Part shown: positions 53,341 to 61,144 of the stretch, one piece after another
Position numbering within the stretch: the stretch's first letter is position 1
How the letters are laid out: each line of letters opens with the position of its first letter
Assembly: GCF_003635165.1 (NCBI RefSeq)
Contig: NZ_ML058626.1
Coordinates: 135,558-199,557, forward strand
Origin: Burkholderia sp. Nafp2/4-1b
GTDB lineage: Bacteria; Pseudomonadota; Gammaproteobacteria; Burkholderiales; Burkholderiaceae
Length of the DNA: 64,000 nt
Reading direction: 5' to 3'
Made by a program: the position numbers and the translations under genes
The notes under the pieces: generated by a model
Databases searched by the model: none
What the model was told of the DNA's origin: nothing
Seen by the model: only the letters and a program-made list of their open reading frames with translations

Positions 53341-54570
53341 TTATGCGCTGTCGTGCCAGCGCTGCATCAGCCGGTTCGACGGCACCGTTTCGTCGAGCAG
53401 CTTGCGCGCCGTTTCGACCCCGGCGACCGGCAGGCCGGCTGCATCGAGCAGGCCGATCTGTACGAGCACGCTCGCCTGGTCCCAGTAGATGTGCTCGTGA
53501 TACAGCTTGTTGCCGCGGAACTTGACGATCGCGACGAGCGGGATCTCGACGCGCCGGCCGGTCGGCGCGACGCCTGGCAGCATCCAGTCGATCTCGGTCG
53601 TGTGCGTGAAGCAGAACAGCAGTTCGTCGACGATCTGGCTCGCGCCGACCGTGCGCGAGATCGGCGTGATCGTCGTGTCCGGCGGGTTCGCATGCACGAA
53701 GTGATGCGTGTAGAAGCGCTTGAGCTCGTCATGGCCGACACCGCCCGTCAGCGTCGGAATATGGTTCACGTAAGGTTGCGCGACCATCGTGTCCATCGTC
53801 GCGTCGACGTTGCGCGTGTCGAACTCGTGCCGCAGGTGTTCCTCCCACAGTGTGGACAGGTCGTAGTGCGGGCCGAGCGCCGCGCGGAACGCCGCGATCG
53901 CGCGCTGGTGCGCCATCACCGCGGCCGCCTTGTCGAAGTGATCGCCGCCGGCGCGCGCGAACGCATGATCGACGCCGGGGTACACGTACACTTCGACGCC
54001 ATCGCGCCCCGCGAGCGCCGCGGCGATGCGCTGCTGCGCGTCGGGCGGGCAGAAGCGGTCCTGCGCGGGGATCTGCAGCACGAGCCGGCCGCGCACGTGG
54101 GCGGCCTCGTCGAGCGCGTGCTCGATCCCCACGCCGTAATAGCTGACGGCGGCGGCCACGTTCGGCAGCCGGCATGCGGCGAGATACGCGAGCTTGCCGC
54201 CGAGGCAGAAGCCGAGCACGCCGGCCCCGCCCGTGCATTCCGGCCGTTGCGTGAGCACGGCCAGCGCGGCGGCAATGTCGTCGACGCCCTTGTTTTCGTC
54301 GTACTCGCGGTACAGCGCCATCGCGCGCTCGAAATCGGCCGTGGTGTAGCCGAGCTCGATGCCGGGCGCCTGGCGCCAGAACAGGTCGGGCACGAGCACC
54401 GTGTAGCCTTCCTCGGCGTAATAATCAGCCACGTCGCGCATCGTCGCGTTCGCGCCGAAGATCTCGTGGCACAGCACGATGCCGGGCCCCGTGCCGCCGG
54501 CCGGCGTGCTCAGGTAGGCGCGAAACGCCCCGCCGTCCGGCGACGGGATCTCGATGTGTCGTCCTTTCAT
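53341..54570 (-). CDS. Dienelactone hydrolase-SnoaL-like fusion protein
   Basis: The 409-residue protein joins two domains. Residues 1-245 are a dienelactone hydrolase: CHEIFGAN (Glu36), nucleophile Cys122 in LGFCLGGKLAYL, then IPAQDRFCP (Asp) and PGVDHAFAR (His). Residues 250-409 are SnoaL/NTF2-like (HLRHEFDTRNVDATMDTMVAQPYVNH split by helices, then YHEHIYWDQASVLVQIG). GGAGGG lies 5 nt before the chosen ATG. It is the first gene of the minus-strand aromatic-degradation operon and probably acts on a ring-opened or oxygenated intermediate. Such a fusion is uncommon outside indole-type clusters as far as I know. Confidence 0.9.
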   Translation of the reverse strand: MKGRHIEIPSPDGGAFRAYLSTPAGGTGPGIVLCHEIFGANATMRDVADYYAEEGYTVLVPDLFWRQAPGIELGYTTADFERAMALYREYDENKGVDDIAAALAVLTQRPECTGGAGVLGFCLGGKLAYLAACRLPNVAAAVSYYGVGIEHALDEAAHVRGRLVLQIPAQDRFCPPDAQQRIAAALAGRDGVEVYVYPGVDHAFARAGGDHFDKAAAVMAHQRAIAAFRAALGPHYDLSTLWEEHLRHEFDTRNVDATMDTMVAQPYVNHIPTLTGGVGHDELKRFYTHHFVHANPPDTTITPISRTVGASQIVDELLFCFTHTTEIDWMLPGVAPTGRRVEIPLVAIVKFRGNKLYHEHIYWDQASVLVQIGLLDAAGLPVAGVETARKLLDETVPSNRLMQRWHDSA

Positions 54571-54822
54571 GTGTCCCTCCATTCTGTTCGTGGCTTGCAT
54601 GGGCCCAGTATTGGTGGACGAAACGCGCGTTTCTATCCGCTTTCTTCGGCCGGTATCCGCGAATTCCGGAAACCTGTGGAGCGGCCGGCCGCGCCGAGGC
54701 CGGAACGCGGCGCACTGCGGGTATGTGCGGATGCGGAAGGCCCGCACAGTTTTCTACGATGCGCGAACGGTCCGCTTCTTGCGTAGGTACGCAGGGCTTG
54801 CGTAGTGTAACGACGCGGATTG

Positions 54823-54848
54823 TCCGGATAGTCCGGACGCTATCCGGA
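54823..54848. promoter_or_regulatory. Inverted repeat in the divergent indole-cluster/AraC promoter region
   Basis: TCCGGATAG, an 8-bp spacer, then CTATCCGGA form a perfect 9+9 bp inverted repeat. The half-site core TCCGGA occurs again inside the spacer and CCGGAT near 54858. The region lies between the divergent DLH-SnoaL operon and the AraC-family gene, about 75 bp before the latter. It is a likely operator for that regulator or another dimeric protein. Confidence 0.65.
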
Positions 54849-54922
54849 TCGTGCGACCGGATTCCCCGGATCGGGAACGCGCGCACCGCGCAAGTGCGAT
54901 CGAGCACGACGGGAGAACTTCG

Positions 54923-55948
54923 ATGGGGCAATTTGCCGGAACGGGCTGGCTGGGCGACGCCGCCTGTTTCAATCACGACACGCTGCTGCTGCAGTCGAAC
55001 GATCTCGACGAAGTGCGCGCGCGCGTGGCGGATGTGTTCAAGCCGCATCGACTCACGTTGAGCGGGAACTCGCGCGGGCTGCACAGCTGCATGCACCATG
55101 CGCGCTGGGGCAACCTGTCGCTGAACCTGCTCGACTACGGCGGCGAGGTGTCGATCGAGCCGGGGCCGCTCGAGCATTTCTATCTGTTGCAGATGCCGCT
55201 TCGCGGCGATGCCGAGATCGAGTGCGGCGCGACGCGCTTCGTGTCGTCGCCCGACACCGCGTCGCTGCTGTCACCCACGCTGTCGCTGCGCATGCGCTGG
55301 GGAGAAGCGTGCCCGCAAGCGATCCTGCGCATCGAACGCGACGTGATGGAGCGGCATGCGCAACGCCATTTCGGCGATGACCGGCGCGTGCCCGTGGAGT
55401 TCGAACCGGAATTCAGCCTGTCGTCGCCGCAGGGTGCGTGCCTCGCGCAAATGCTGCCGATGCTCGCCGATGCGATCGCAACCGATGGGCATCCGCTGCG
55501 TCATCCGCTCGCGTTCGAGCAACTCGAATCGACGCTGCTCAACCTGTTGCTGTACGGCCACCCGAACACCGTACGCAACGGCACGCGCCCGGCACCGGCG
55601 CCGCTCGCGCCGTTCTACGTGCGGCGCGTCGAGGAATACATCCGCGCGCATGTGGACGAGCCGCTGACGATCGAACGGCTCGCGGAGCTCGCGGGCGTGA
55701 GCCCGAGCACGCTGTTCGCCGGTTTCCGCAACCGGCACGGCATCACGCCGATGGCGTTCGTGAGACAGTTGCGGCTGCAACATGTGCGCGACGAACTGCT
55801 CGACGACGCGACACCGGGGCTCGCGTCGGTGACCGACATCGCGCTGAAATGGGGCTTCGCGCACCTCGGGCGGTTCGCGATCGAGTACAAGCGCGCGTTC
55901 GGGGAATCGCCGTCGGCGACGCTCAGGATGCGGCGCGTGCGGTGCTGA
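54923..55948 (+). CDS. AraC-family transcriptional regulator of the indole-type cluster
   Basis: The 341-residue protein has an AraC-binding-like N-terminal region (about 30-190, with LNLLDYGGEVSIEPGPLEHFYLLQMPLRGDAEI split) and two C-terminal HTH motifs (ERLAELAGVSPSTLFAGFRNRHG and DIALKWGFAHLGRFAIEYKRAFGESP). The start at 54923 has GGGAGAA 5 nt upstream; an ATG at 54851 adds an uncharacteristic leader. It is divergent from the catabolic operon at 53341-54570, with which it shares a 352 bp region. AraC/XylS proteins usually activate such divergent operons on an aromatic inducer. Confidence 0.93.
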   Translation: MGQFAGTGWLGDAACFNHDTLLLQSNDLDEVRARVADVFKPHRLTLSGNSRGLHSCMHHARWGNLSLNLLDYGGEVSIEPGPLEHFYLLQMPLRGDAEIECGATRFVSSPDTASLLSPTLSLRMRWGEACPQAILRIERDVMERHAQRHFGDDRRVPVEFEPEFSLSSPQGACLAQMLPMLADAIATDGHPLRHPLAFEQLESTLLNLLLYGHPNTVRNGTRPAPAPLAPFYVRRVEEYIRAHVDEPLTIERLAELAGVSPSTLFAGFRNRHGITPMAFVRQLRLQHVRDELLDDATPGLASVTDIALKWGFAHLGRFAIEYKRAFGESPSATLRMRRVRC

Positions 55949-56183
55949 AGCTTGTGGCTTGTGGCTTGTGCGGACGACGCACGCGCAACGTTGAATGTCT
56001 GGGACATGTGTGAAGCGCGAGCTTCATGCGCGTCATGCGCGCGGACGATGCCGGTTCGCCGCGCGCTGATCGGCGCGCGGGACTGACGTTGGCGCGCACG
56101 GCGCCACGCCAGATCGGTGTTGCCGGCAGCATGACGTGACGTCGACCGTCGCAGGCCCACCGGAACAGGGCGCTGGAAATGCG

Positions 56184-56217
56184 GCGCGCCGGCAAGCCTT
56201 TCAGCTTGCCGGCGCGC
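56184..56217. terminator. Perfect 14-bp stem-loop between AraC gene and formaldehyde dehydrogenase gene
   Basis: GCGCGCCGGCAAGC, a six-base loop CTTTCA, then GCTTGCCGGCGCGC form a perfect inverted repeat. It sits between two convergent genes, 52 bp after the formaldehyde dehydrogenase stop on the minus strand, and is a good bidirectional terminator candidate despite lacking long T-tracts. The other 250 bp of the gap (55949-56183) hold no gene that I can support. Confidence 0.7.
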
Positions 56218-56269
56218 ATCACACGCAACGGGACCGATCGCCGCAGCAACCGGTCCGCTGACGCCTATT

Positions 56270-57379
56270 TCAGTAGTGCACGACGGTCCGGATCGACTTG
56301 CCTTCGTGCATCAGGTCGAACGCTTCGTTGATCTCGGTGAGCGGCTTCGTGTGCGTGACGAACGGGGCGAGCTGGATCTTGCCGGCCATTGCGTCCTCGA
56401 CCATGCCCGGCAGTTCGGAACGACCCTTGACGCCGCCGAACGCCGTGCCCAGCCAGCGGCGGCCGGTAACGAGCTGGAACGGACGCGTCGAGATTTCCTG
56501 GCCGGCGCCCGCGACGCCGATGATCACGGACTGGCCCCAGCCGCGGTGCGCGCATTCGAGCGCCGCGCGCATCACGTTGACGTTGCCGATGCACTCGAAG
56601 CTGTGATCGACGCCCCAGCCGGTCATTTCGACGATGACCTGCTGGATCGGCTTTTCGTGATCCTTCGGGTTCACGCAGTCGGTGGCGCCGAACACGCGCG
56701 CGAGGTCGAACTTGCCCGGGTTGGTGTCGACCGCGATGATGCGGCCGGCCTTCGCGAGCTTCGCGCCCTGGATCACCGCGAGGCCGATGCCGCCGAGGCC
56801 GAACACGGCCACGGTGTCGCCTTCCTGCACTTTCGCCGTGTTCTTCACCGCGCCGAGGCCCGTCGTGACGCCGCAGCCGAGCAGGCACACCTGCTCCGGG
56901 TTCGCGTCCGGGCTGATCTTCGCGAGCGACACTTCGGCGACGACCGTGTATTCGCTGAACGTCGAACAGCCCATGTAGTGATGGATCGGCTGGCCGTTGT
57001 AGCTGAAACGCGTGGTGCCGTCGGGCATCACGCCCTTGCCCTGGGTGGCGCGCACCGACACGCACAGGTTGGTCTTGCCGCTCTTGCAGAACAGGCACTC
57101 GCCGCATTCGGCGGTGTAGAGCGGAATCACGTGGTCGCCGGGCTTGACGCTCGTCACGCCTTCGCCGACTTCGACCACGATGCCGGCGCCTTCGTGGCCC
57201 AGCACGGCCGGGAACAGGCCTTCCGGATCGTCGCCAGACAGCGTGAACGCGTCGGTGTGACAGACGCCGGTATGGGTGATCTTGACGAGCACTTCGCCCT
57301 TGCGGGGCGGTTCGACGTCGATCTCGACGATCTGCAGCGGCTTACCCGCCTCGAATGCGACTGCGGCACGTGACTTCAT
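56270..57379 (-). CDS. frmA: S-(hydroxymethyl)glutathione dehydrogenase / class III alcohol dehydrogenase
   Basis: The 369-residue zinc enzyme has the class III ADH features: catalytic Zn ligands in THTGVCHTDAFTLSG and in GHEGAG, structural Zn cysteines in CGECLFCKSGKTNLC, and the NAD-binding GLGGIGLAVIQGAKLAKA. It oxidises S-(hydroxymethyl)glutathione, formed from formaldehyde, in the cytoplasm. An FrmR-type repressor gene lies 55 bp upstream on the same strand, so it should be induced by formaldehyde. It ends beside a strong hairpin at 56184-56217. Confidence 0.97.
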   Translation of the reverse strand: MKSRAAVAFEAGKPLQIVEIDVEPPRKGEVLVKITHTGVCHTDAFTLSGDDPEGLFPAVLGHEGAGIVVEVGEGVTSVKPGDHVIPLYTAECGECLFCKSGKTNLCVSVRATQGKGVMPDGTTRFSYNGQPIHHYMGCSTFSEYTVVAEVSLAKISPDANPEQVCLLGCGVTTGLGAVKNTAKVQEGDTVAVFGLGGIGLAVIQGAKLAKAGRIIAVDTNPGKFDLARVFGATDCVNPKDHEKPIQQVIVEMTGWGVDHSFECIGNVNVMRAALECAHRGWGQSVIIGVAGAGQEISTRPFQLVTGRRWLGTAFGGVKGRSELPGMVEDAMAGKIQLAPFVTHTKPLTEINEAFDLMHEGKSIRTVVHY

Positions 57380-57434
57380 GGCAATTCCTTAAAAAAATCA
57401 TCGAATGGGCGGTACGTCGACGAACCTGCGCCGG

Positions 57435-57710
57435 TCAGCGCAAGTAGGACCGGACGAGGGTCACGATATCGTCGATCGATTCGGAAGAAGGCCGCGGGGC
57501 ATCCGCGAGCTGGGTAAATTCCTCGCGCAAATGGCTTTCGAGCACGCCGGCCATCACGCCGTTGATCGCGCCGCGGATCGCAGCCAGCTGCTGGAGTACC
57601 GGGCCACAGTCCGCTCCCTCCTCGAGCGCTTGCTCGAGCGCATTCAACTGCCCGCGCACACGGCGCACGCGGATCAGCACGCGTTTCTTTTCTTCGGGGG
57701 AATGCGGCAT
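57435..57710 (-). CDS. frmR: FrmR-type formaldehyde-responsive repressor (CsoR/RcnR family)
   Basis: The 91-residue helical protein has the DUF156 pattern with Cys35 in GADCGPVLQQLAAIRGAINGV and His60 in MAGVLESHLREEF, plus Pro at position 2 after Met. In FrmR the N-terminal Pro2 and Cys35 form a methylene cross-link with formaldehyde and lift repression. CsoR has different metal ligands, and the adjacent frmA gene fixes the assignment. A TACT-G6-C-AGTA site lies 18 bp upstream. Confidence 0.95.
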   Translation of the reverse strand: MPHSPEEKKRVLIRVRRVRGQLNALEQALEEGADCGPVLQQLAAIRGAINGVMAGVLESHLREEFTQLADAPRPSSESIDDIVTLVRSYLR

Positions 57711-57727
57711 GGGATGGTGGGTTCCGG

Positions 57728-57744
57728 ATACTGGGGGGCAGTAT
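57728..57744. promoter_or_regulatory. FrmR/RcnR-type operator
   Basis: ATACTGGGGGGCAGTAT matches the type-I CsoR/RcnR/FrmR-family operator pattern TACT-G6-N-AGTA exactly, as inverted ends around a G-tract. It lies 18 bp upstream of the frmR start, in the promoter region that would drive frmR and frmA together, so the locus is probably autoregulated. Confidence 0.8.
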
Positions 57745-57854
57745 AGAACAATGCGGGGGCGGCGGTCTACCCGGTCGTGCCCGGATGGCCAATGATGTAT
57801 AGGGGGCGGCGGCCGACCGCGCGGTTCGCGCTGCCGGTGCGCGCGGTGTCGGCG

Positions 57855-58817
57855 TCAGATCAGCAACGTGAGCGTGCGAAACAGCGCGAGATCCTCCTTG
57901 CGCGCCGAGCGCGCATGCCGCCGGATCACCTGCAGCAGGCAGTCGAGGAAGCAGCGCGCGGCATCGCTCAGCGTGCTGCTGCGGCGCGTGACGACGCCGA
58001 GTTCGCTCGGCTCGAACGTTTCCTTCAGCGACAGCACGCGCATCCGGTCGCCGAACGGCGGCACCGCCGCGAGGATCGTCGGGCACCACGTGCACATGCC
58101 GGCCTGTTCGAGCATCGTCTGCAGCATCGCGACCGACTGCGCGCGCACGATGCGCCGTTCGTCGATCTGCGCGCCGTGCCGCGTAAACAGATAGTCGACG
58201 AGCGCGGCCTGGCCGTCGGCCGACGAATTCAGCACCCAGTCGCAATCGAGCAGGTCGTGCACCGACTTCGCGCGTTCGCGCGGATGCCCGGCGCGCACCA
58301 TCACCGACGTGTCGTAGCGCAGCAGCGGCTCGAACGCGAATTCCTGCGCGCCGCTGCCGGGTTGCACATGGCCCAGCGCGAAGTCCATGCTGCCGTCGCG
58401 CAGCAGCGGTTGCGCGACGGCCATCAGCGCTTCGTAGAGCTCGAGGCGCACGTCGGGCATCCGCTCGCGAAACTGCAGCACGGTTTCCGCGAGGAACGTC
58501 ATCGTGAGCCACGGCGTGACACCGACGCTCAGCCGTCCCTCGACACGCCCGCGCATCCGTTCGAGATCGCTCTGCGCGTGCTCGAGCTGCTTCAGCACGA
58601 GCTTCGCGTGCGTGAGCAGCGTCTTTCCGTATTCGGTGAAACCGATGCCTTCCGGCGCGCGCACCAGCAACGGCAGGCGCTCGCTGGCCTCCAGCTCGCG
58701 CAGCGCGCGGGTGACGGCTGCCTGCGACAGCCCGAGCGCGCGCGCCGCGCCGCGGATGCTGCCGGCCTCCGCGCTCGCGACGAGCGCCTGCAATTGATGC
58801 AGCTTGATTGTGGTCAT
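57855..58817 (-). CDS. LysR-family transcriptional regulator
   Basis: The 320-residue protein has a LysR winged HTH (LHQLQALVASAEAGSIRGAARALGLSQAAVTRALRELEASER) and a co-inducer domain from about 90 (GRLSVGVTPWLTMTFLAETVLQF). It is divergent from the M20 amidohydrolase gene at 59052, so that gene and the solute-binding and porin genes downstream are likely targets. The ATG at 58817 gives a standard LysR N-terminus. An in-frame upstream extension through a 12-bp tandem repeat is discussed separately. Confidence 0.93.
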   Translation of the reverse strand: MTTIKLHQLQALVASAEAGSIRGAARALGLSQAAVTRALRELEASERLPLLVRAPEGIGFTEYGKTLLTHAKLVLKQLEHAQSDLERMRGRVEGRLSVGVTPWLTMTFLAETVLQFRERMPDVRLELYEALMAVAQPLLRDGSMDFALGHVQPGSGAQEFAFEPLLRYDTSVMVRAGHPRERAKSVHDLLDCDWVLNSSADGQAALVDYLFTRHGAQIDERRIVRAQSVAMLQTMLEQAGMCTWCPTILAAVPPFGDRMRVLSLKETFEPSELGVVTRRSSTLSDAARCFLDCLLQVIRRHARSARKEDLALFRTLTLLI

Positions 58818-58827
58818 GGTGCGAAAT

Positions 58828-58899
58828 GGGCTATGAACCGGGCTATGAACCGGGCTATGAAGCGGGCTATGAAGCGGGCTGTAACCCGGGCTGTAACCC
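58828..58899. repeat. Six-copy 12-bp tandem repeat in the divergent LysR/amidohydrolase promoter region
   Basis: Copies are GGGCTATGAACC twice, GGGCTATGAAGC twice and GGGCTGTAACCC twice, each pair identical. The array begins 11 bp before the LysR start. Because the period is a multiple of three, every frame stays open, and on the minus strand the frame of the LysR gene continues through it as GYSP/LHSP/VHSP-type tetrapeptides. It may alter promoter spacing in steps of about one helical turn. Confidence 0.9.
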
Positions 58900-59051
58900 G
58901 ACAACGAAAGGTTGTCATCATAACGAAACTGCGGCTGTTCGCCGGTTTTTTCGCTGCCTACGATCTCGTCAACGATCGGCCCTTTCGGCAATCGTCATAC
59001 GGCATCTTTCGAGGATTAACGGGGTTGGACCGAACACGTATCGCGCCCGAA

Positions 59052-60212
59052 ATGGCGGCCATCGAGACGGAGATGATCGCGCTGCGCCGGCGGCTGCACG
59101 CGCATCCGGAGCTCGGTTTCGAAGAACATGCGACGAGCGCGCTCGTCGCCGACTGCCTGACAACATGGGGTTATCGGGTCACGCGCGGCCTCGGCGGCAC
59201 CGGCGTGGTCGGCACGCTCGCGCGCGGCGACGGGAAACGGCTCGGCTTGCGCGCCGACATGGACGCACTGCCGATCCGCGAGACAACCGGGCTCCCGCAT
59301 GCGAGCCGGCACGACGGCGTGATGCACGCGTGCGGCCACGACGGCCATACGGCGATGTTGCTCGCGGCGGCCCGCTGCCTCGCCGAGCGCGAACGCTTCA
59401 ACGGCACGCTGAACGTGATTTTCCAGCCGGCCGAGGAAGGGCTCGGCGGCGCGAAGCGGATGATCGACGATGGGCTGTTCACGCAGTTCCCGTGCGATGC
59501 CGTGTTCGCGATGCACAACGTGCCGGGGCTGCCGGCCGGCGTGCTCGGCTTCTGCGACGGCCCGGCGATGGCGTCGGCCGACGAGGTGCGTGTGCGCGTC
59601 ACCGGGCGCGGCGGCCACGGCGCGGTGCCGCACACGACGATCGATCCGGTGGTCGTCTGCGCATCGATCGTGATGGCGCTGCAGACCGTCGTGTCGCGCA
59701 ACGTGAACCCGCAGGAACTGGCGATCGTCACGACCGGCTCGATCCACGCGGGCACCGCGTCGAACGTGATCCCGCCGCATGCGGATCTCGCCCTGAGCGT
59801 GCGCGCGCTGTCGCCGGACGTGCGCGCGCTGCTCGAGCGGCGCATCCGCGCGATCGTGCACGGACAGGCCGACAGCTACGGCGCGACGGCCGAGATCGAC
59901 TATCGCTACGGCTATCCGGTGCTCGTCAATCACACGGCGGAGACGGCGTTCGCACGAGACGTCGCGCGCGAATGGGGCGACGACGACGCGCTGATTCCGC
60001 ATCTGCGGCCGATCGCGGCGAGCGAGGATTTCGCGTTCATGCTCGAGGCATGCCCGGGCAGCTACCTGTCGATCGGCAATGGCGACGGCAATGGCCACGG
60101 TGAAGGCGCGGCCGGCTGCGGGCTGCACCACCCGGGCTACGACTTCAACGACGCATGCCTCGCGACGGGCGCGAGCTACTGGATCGCACTGGCCGAACGC
60201 TACCTCGCGTGA
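59052..60212 (+). CDS. M20-family amidohydrolase (hippurate hydrolase/N-acyl-amino acid deacylase type)
   Basis: The 386-residue metallopeptidase-like enzyme has LRRRLHAHPELGFEEHATS, the metal-binding HACGHDGHTAMLL, the catalytic Glu pair in FQPAEEGLGGAK, GRGGHGAVPHTTIDPV in the dimerisation domain and the C-terminal SEDFAFMLEACPG. It should hydrolyse an N-acyl or amide bond. The ATG at 59052 has a poor ribosome site, and an in-frame TTG at 59025 with GAGG upstream is an alternative start. A short His/Gly-rich insert, GDGNGHGEG, sits near the C-terminus. A solute-binding gene and a porin gene follow. Confidence 0.93.
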   Translation: MAAIETEMIALRRRLHAHPELGFEEHATSALVADCLTTWGYRVTRGLGGTGVVGTLARGDGKRLGLRADMDALPIRETTGLPHASRHDGVMHACGHDGHTAMLLAAARCLAERERFNGTLNVIFQPAEEGLGGAKRMIDDGLFTQFPCDAVFAMHNVPGLPAGVLGFCDGPAMASADEVRVRVTGRGGHGAVPHTTIDPVVVCASIVMALQTVVSRNVNPQELAIVTTGSIHAGTASNVIPPHADLALSVRALSPDVRALLERRIRAIVHGQADSYGATAEIDYRYGYPVLVNHTAETAFARDVAREWGDDDALIPHLRPIAASEDFAFMLEACPGSYLSIGNGDGNGHGEGAAGCGLHHPGYDFNDACLATGASYWIALAERYLA

Positions 60213-60294
60213 GCGGGGCATTCGGATGCGCGGACACGACATGCGCACACACCAATTTGATTCACCTTCAACGATGGAAACCAGGAGACAGGCA

Positions 60295-61089
60295 ATGAAA
60301 CAGTGGATGGCGGCGCTCGCGGTGGCGCTGACGGCAACGACGATCGCAGGGGCCGCGCACGCGGGTGACTGGACGGGCAAGGAGATCCGCCTCGCGGTCG
60401 ATCCGACGTATCCGCCGCTCGAGTACAAGCAGCCCGACGGCACGCTGACCGGTTTCGGGATCGACATCACCAACGCGTTGTGCGCGGAGCTGCATGCGCG
60501 CTGCGTGTGGGTCGAATCGAGTTTCGACGGGATGATTCCGGGGCTGCTCGCGCGCAAGTTCGACGTGATCGCGTCGTCGATGACGATCACGCCGAAGCGG
60601 ATGCAGCAGATCGCATTCACGAACCGGATCTCGAATGCGCCGGCGCGGCTGATCGCGCGCAAGGGTTCGCCGCTGCTGCCGACGGCCGCGTCGCTGAAGG
60701 GCAAGCGGGTCGGCGTCGAACAGGGCTCCGCGCAGGCCGACTACGCGATCGCGAACTGGCAGCCGGCCGGCGTGCAGATCGAGTCGTACCAGAACCAGGA
60801 CCAGGTGTACGCCGATCTCGTGACGGGGCGGCTCGACGCGGCGTTCCAGGCGTCGATCGCGGCGAGCGACGGCTTCCTGAAGAAGCCGCAAGGCAAGGAC
60901 TTCATGTTCGTCGGTGCGGCGATCGACGATGCGAAGTATTTCGGGCAGGGCGACGGCCTCGGGCTGCGCAAGCAGGACACCGACCTGCGCGATGCGTTCA
61001 ATCGCGCGCTCGCGACGATCCTCGCGAACGGCACGTATCAGCGGATCAACCGAAAGTATTTCGACTTCGACATCTACGGCACAAAGTAA
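60295..61089 (+). CDS. Periplasmic amino-acid-binding protein (Lys/Arg/ornithine type)
   Basis: The 264-residue protein has a signal peptide (MKQWMAALAVALTATTIAGAAHA, cleaved before GDW) and the SBP_bac_3 pattern: IRLAVDPTYPPLEYKQPDGTLTGFGIDITNALC, SFDGMIPGLLARKFDVIASSMTITPKR and KGKRVGVEQGSAQADY. It should bind a basic or polar amino acid for an ABC importer, though no permease or ATPase is nearby. AGGAGACAGGCA gives the ribosome site. The linkage to an amidohydrolase suggests import of the amino acid it releases, or of its acylated form. Confidence 0.93.
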   Translation: MKQWMAALAVALTATTIAGAAHAGDWTGKEIRLAVDPTYPPLEYKQPDGTLTGFGIDITNALCAELHARCVWVESSFDGMIPGLLARKFDVIASSMTITPKRMQQIAFTNRISNAPARLIARKGSPLLPTAASLKGKRVGVEQGSAQADYAIANWQPAGVQIESYQNQDQVYADLVTGRLDAAFQASIAASDGFLKKPQGKDFMFVGAAIDDAKYFGQGDGLGLRKQDTDLRDAFNRALATILANGTYQRINRKYFDFDIYGTK

Positions 61090-61144
61090 GGGACGCCCAG
61101 TTGTATCGAGCGGATGGGGATCATCAAATCAATAAGGAAAACGA

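Noticed and set aside
51183..54570. Styrene degradation operon
   Set aside because: The styrene oxide isomerase (StyC) and phenylacetaldehyde dehydrogenase genes, and the StyS/StyR pair, are absent, while SDR and DLH-SnoaL genes fit an indole-type pathway better.
58828..58899. CRISPR or attachment-site repeats
   Set aside because: The 12-bp units are contiguous, differ by pairs and are not flanked by an integrase or cas gene.
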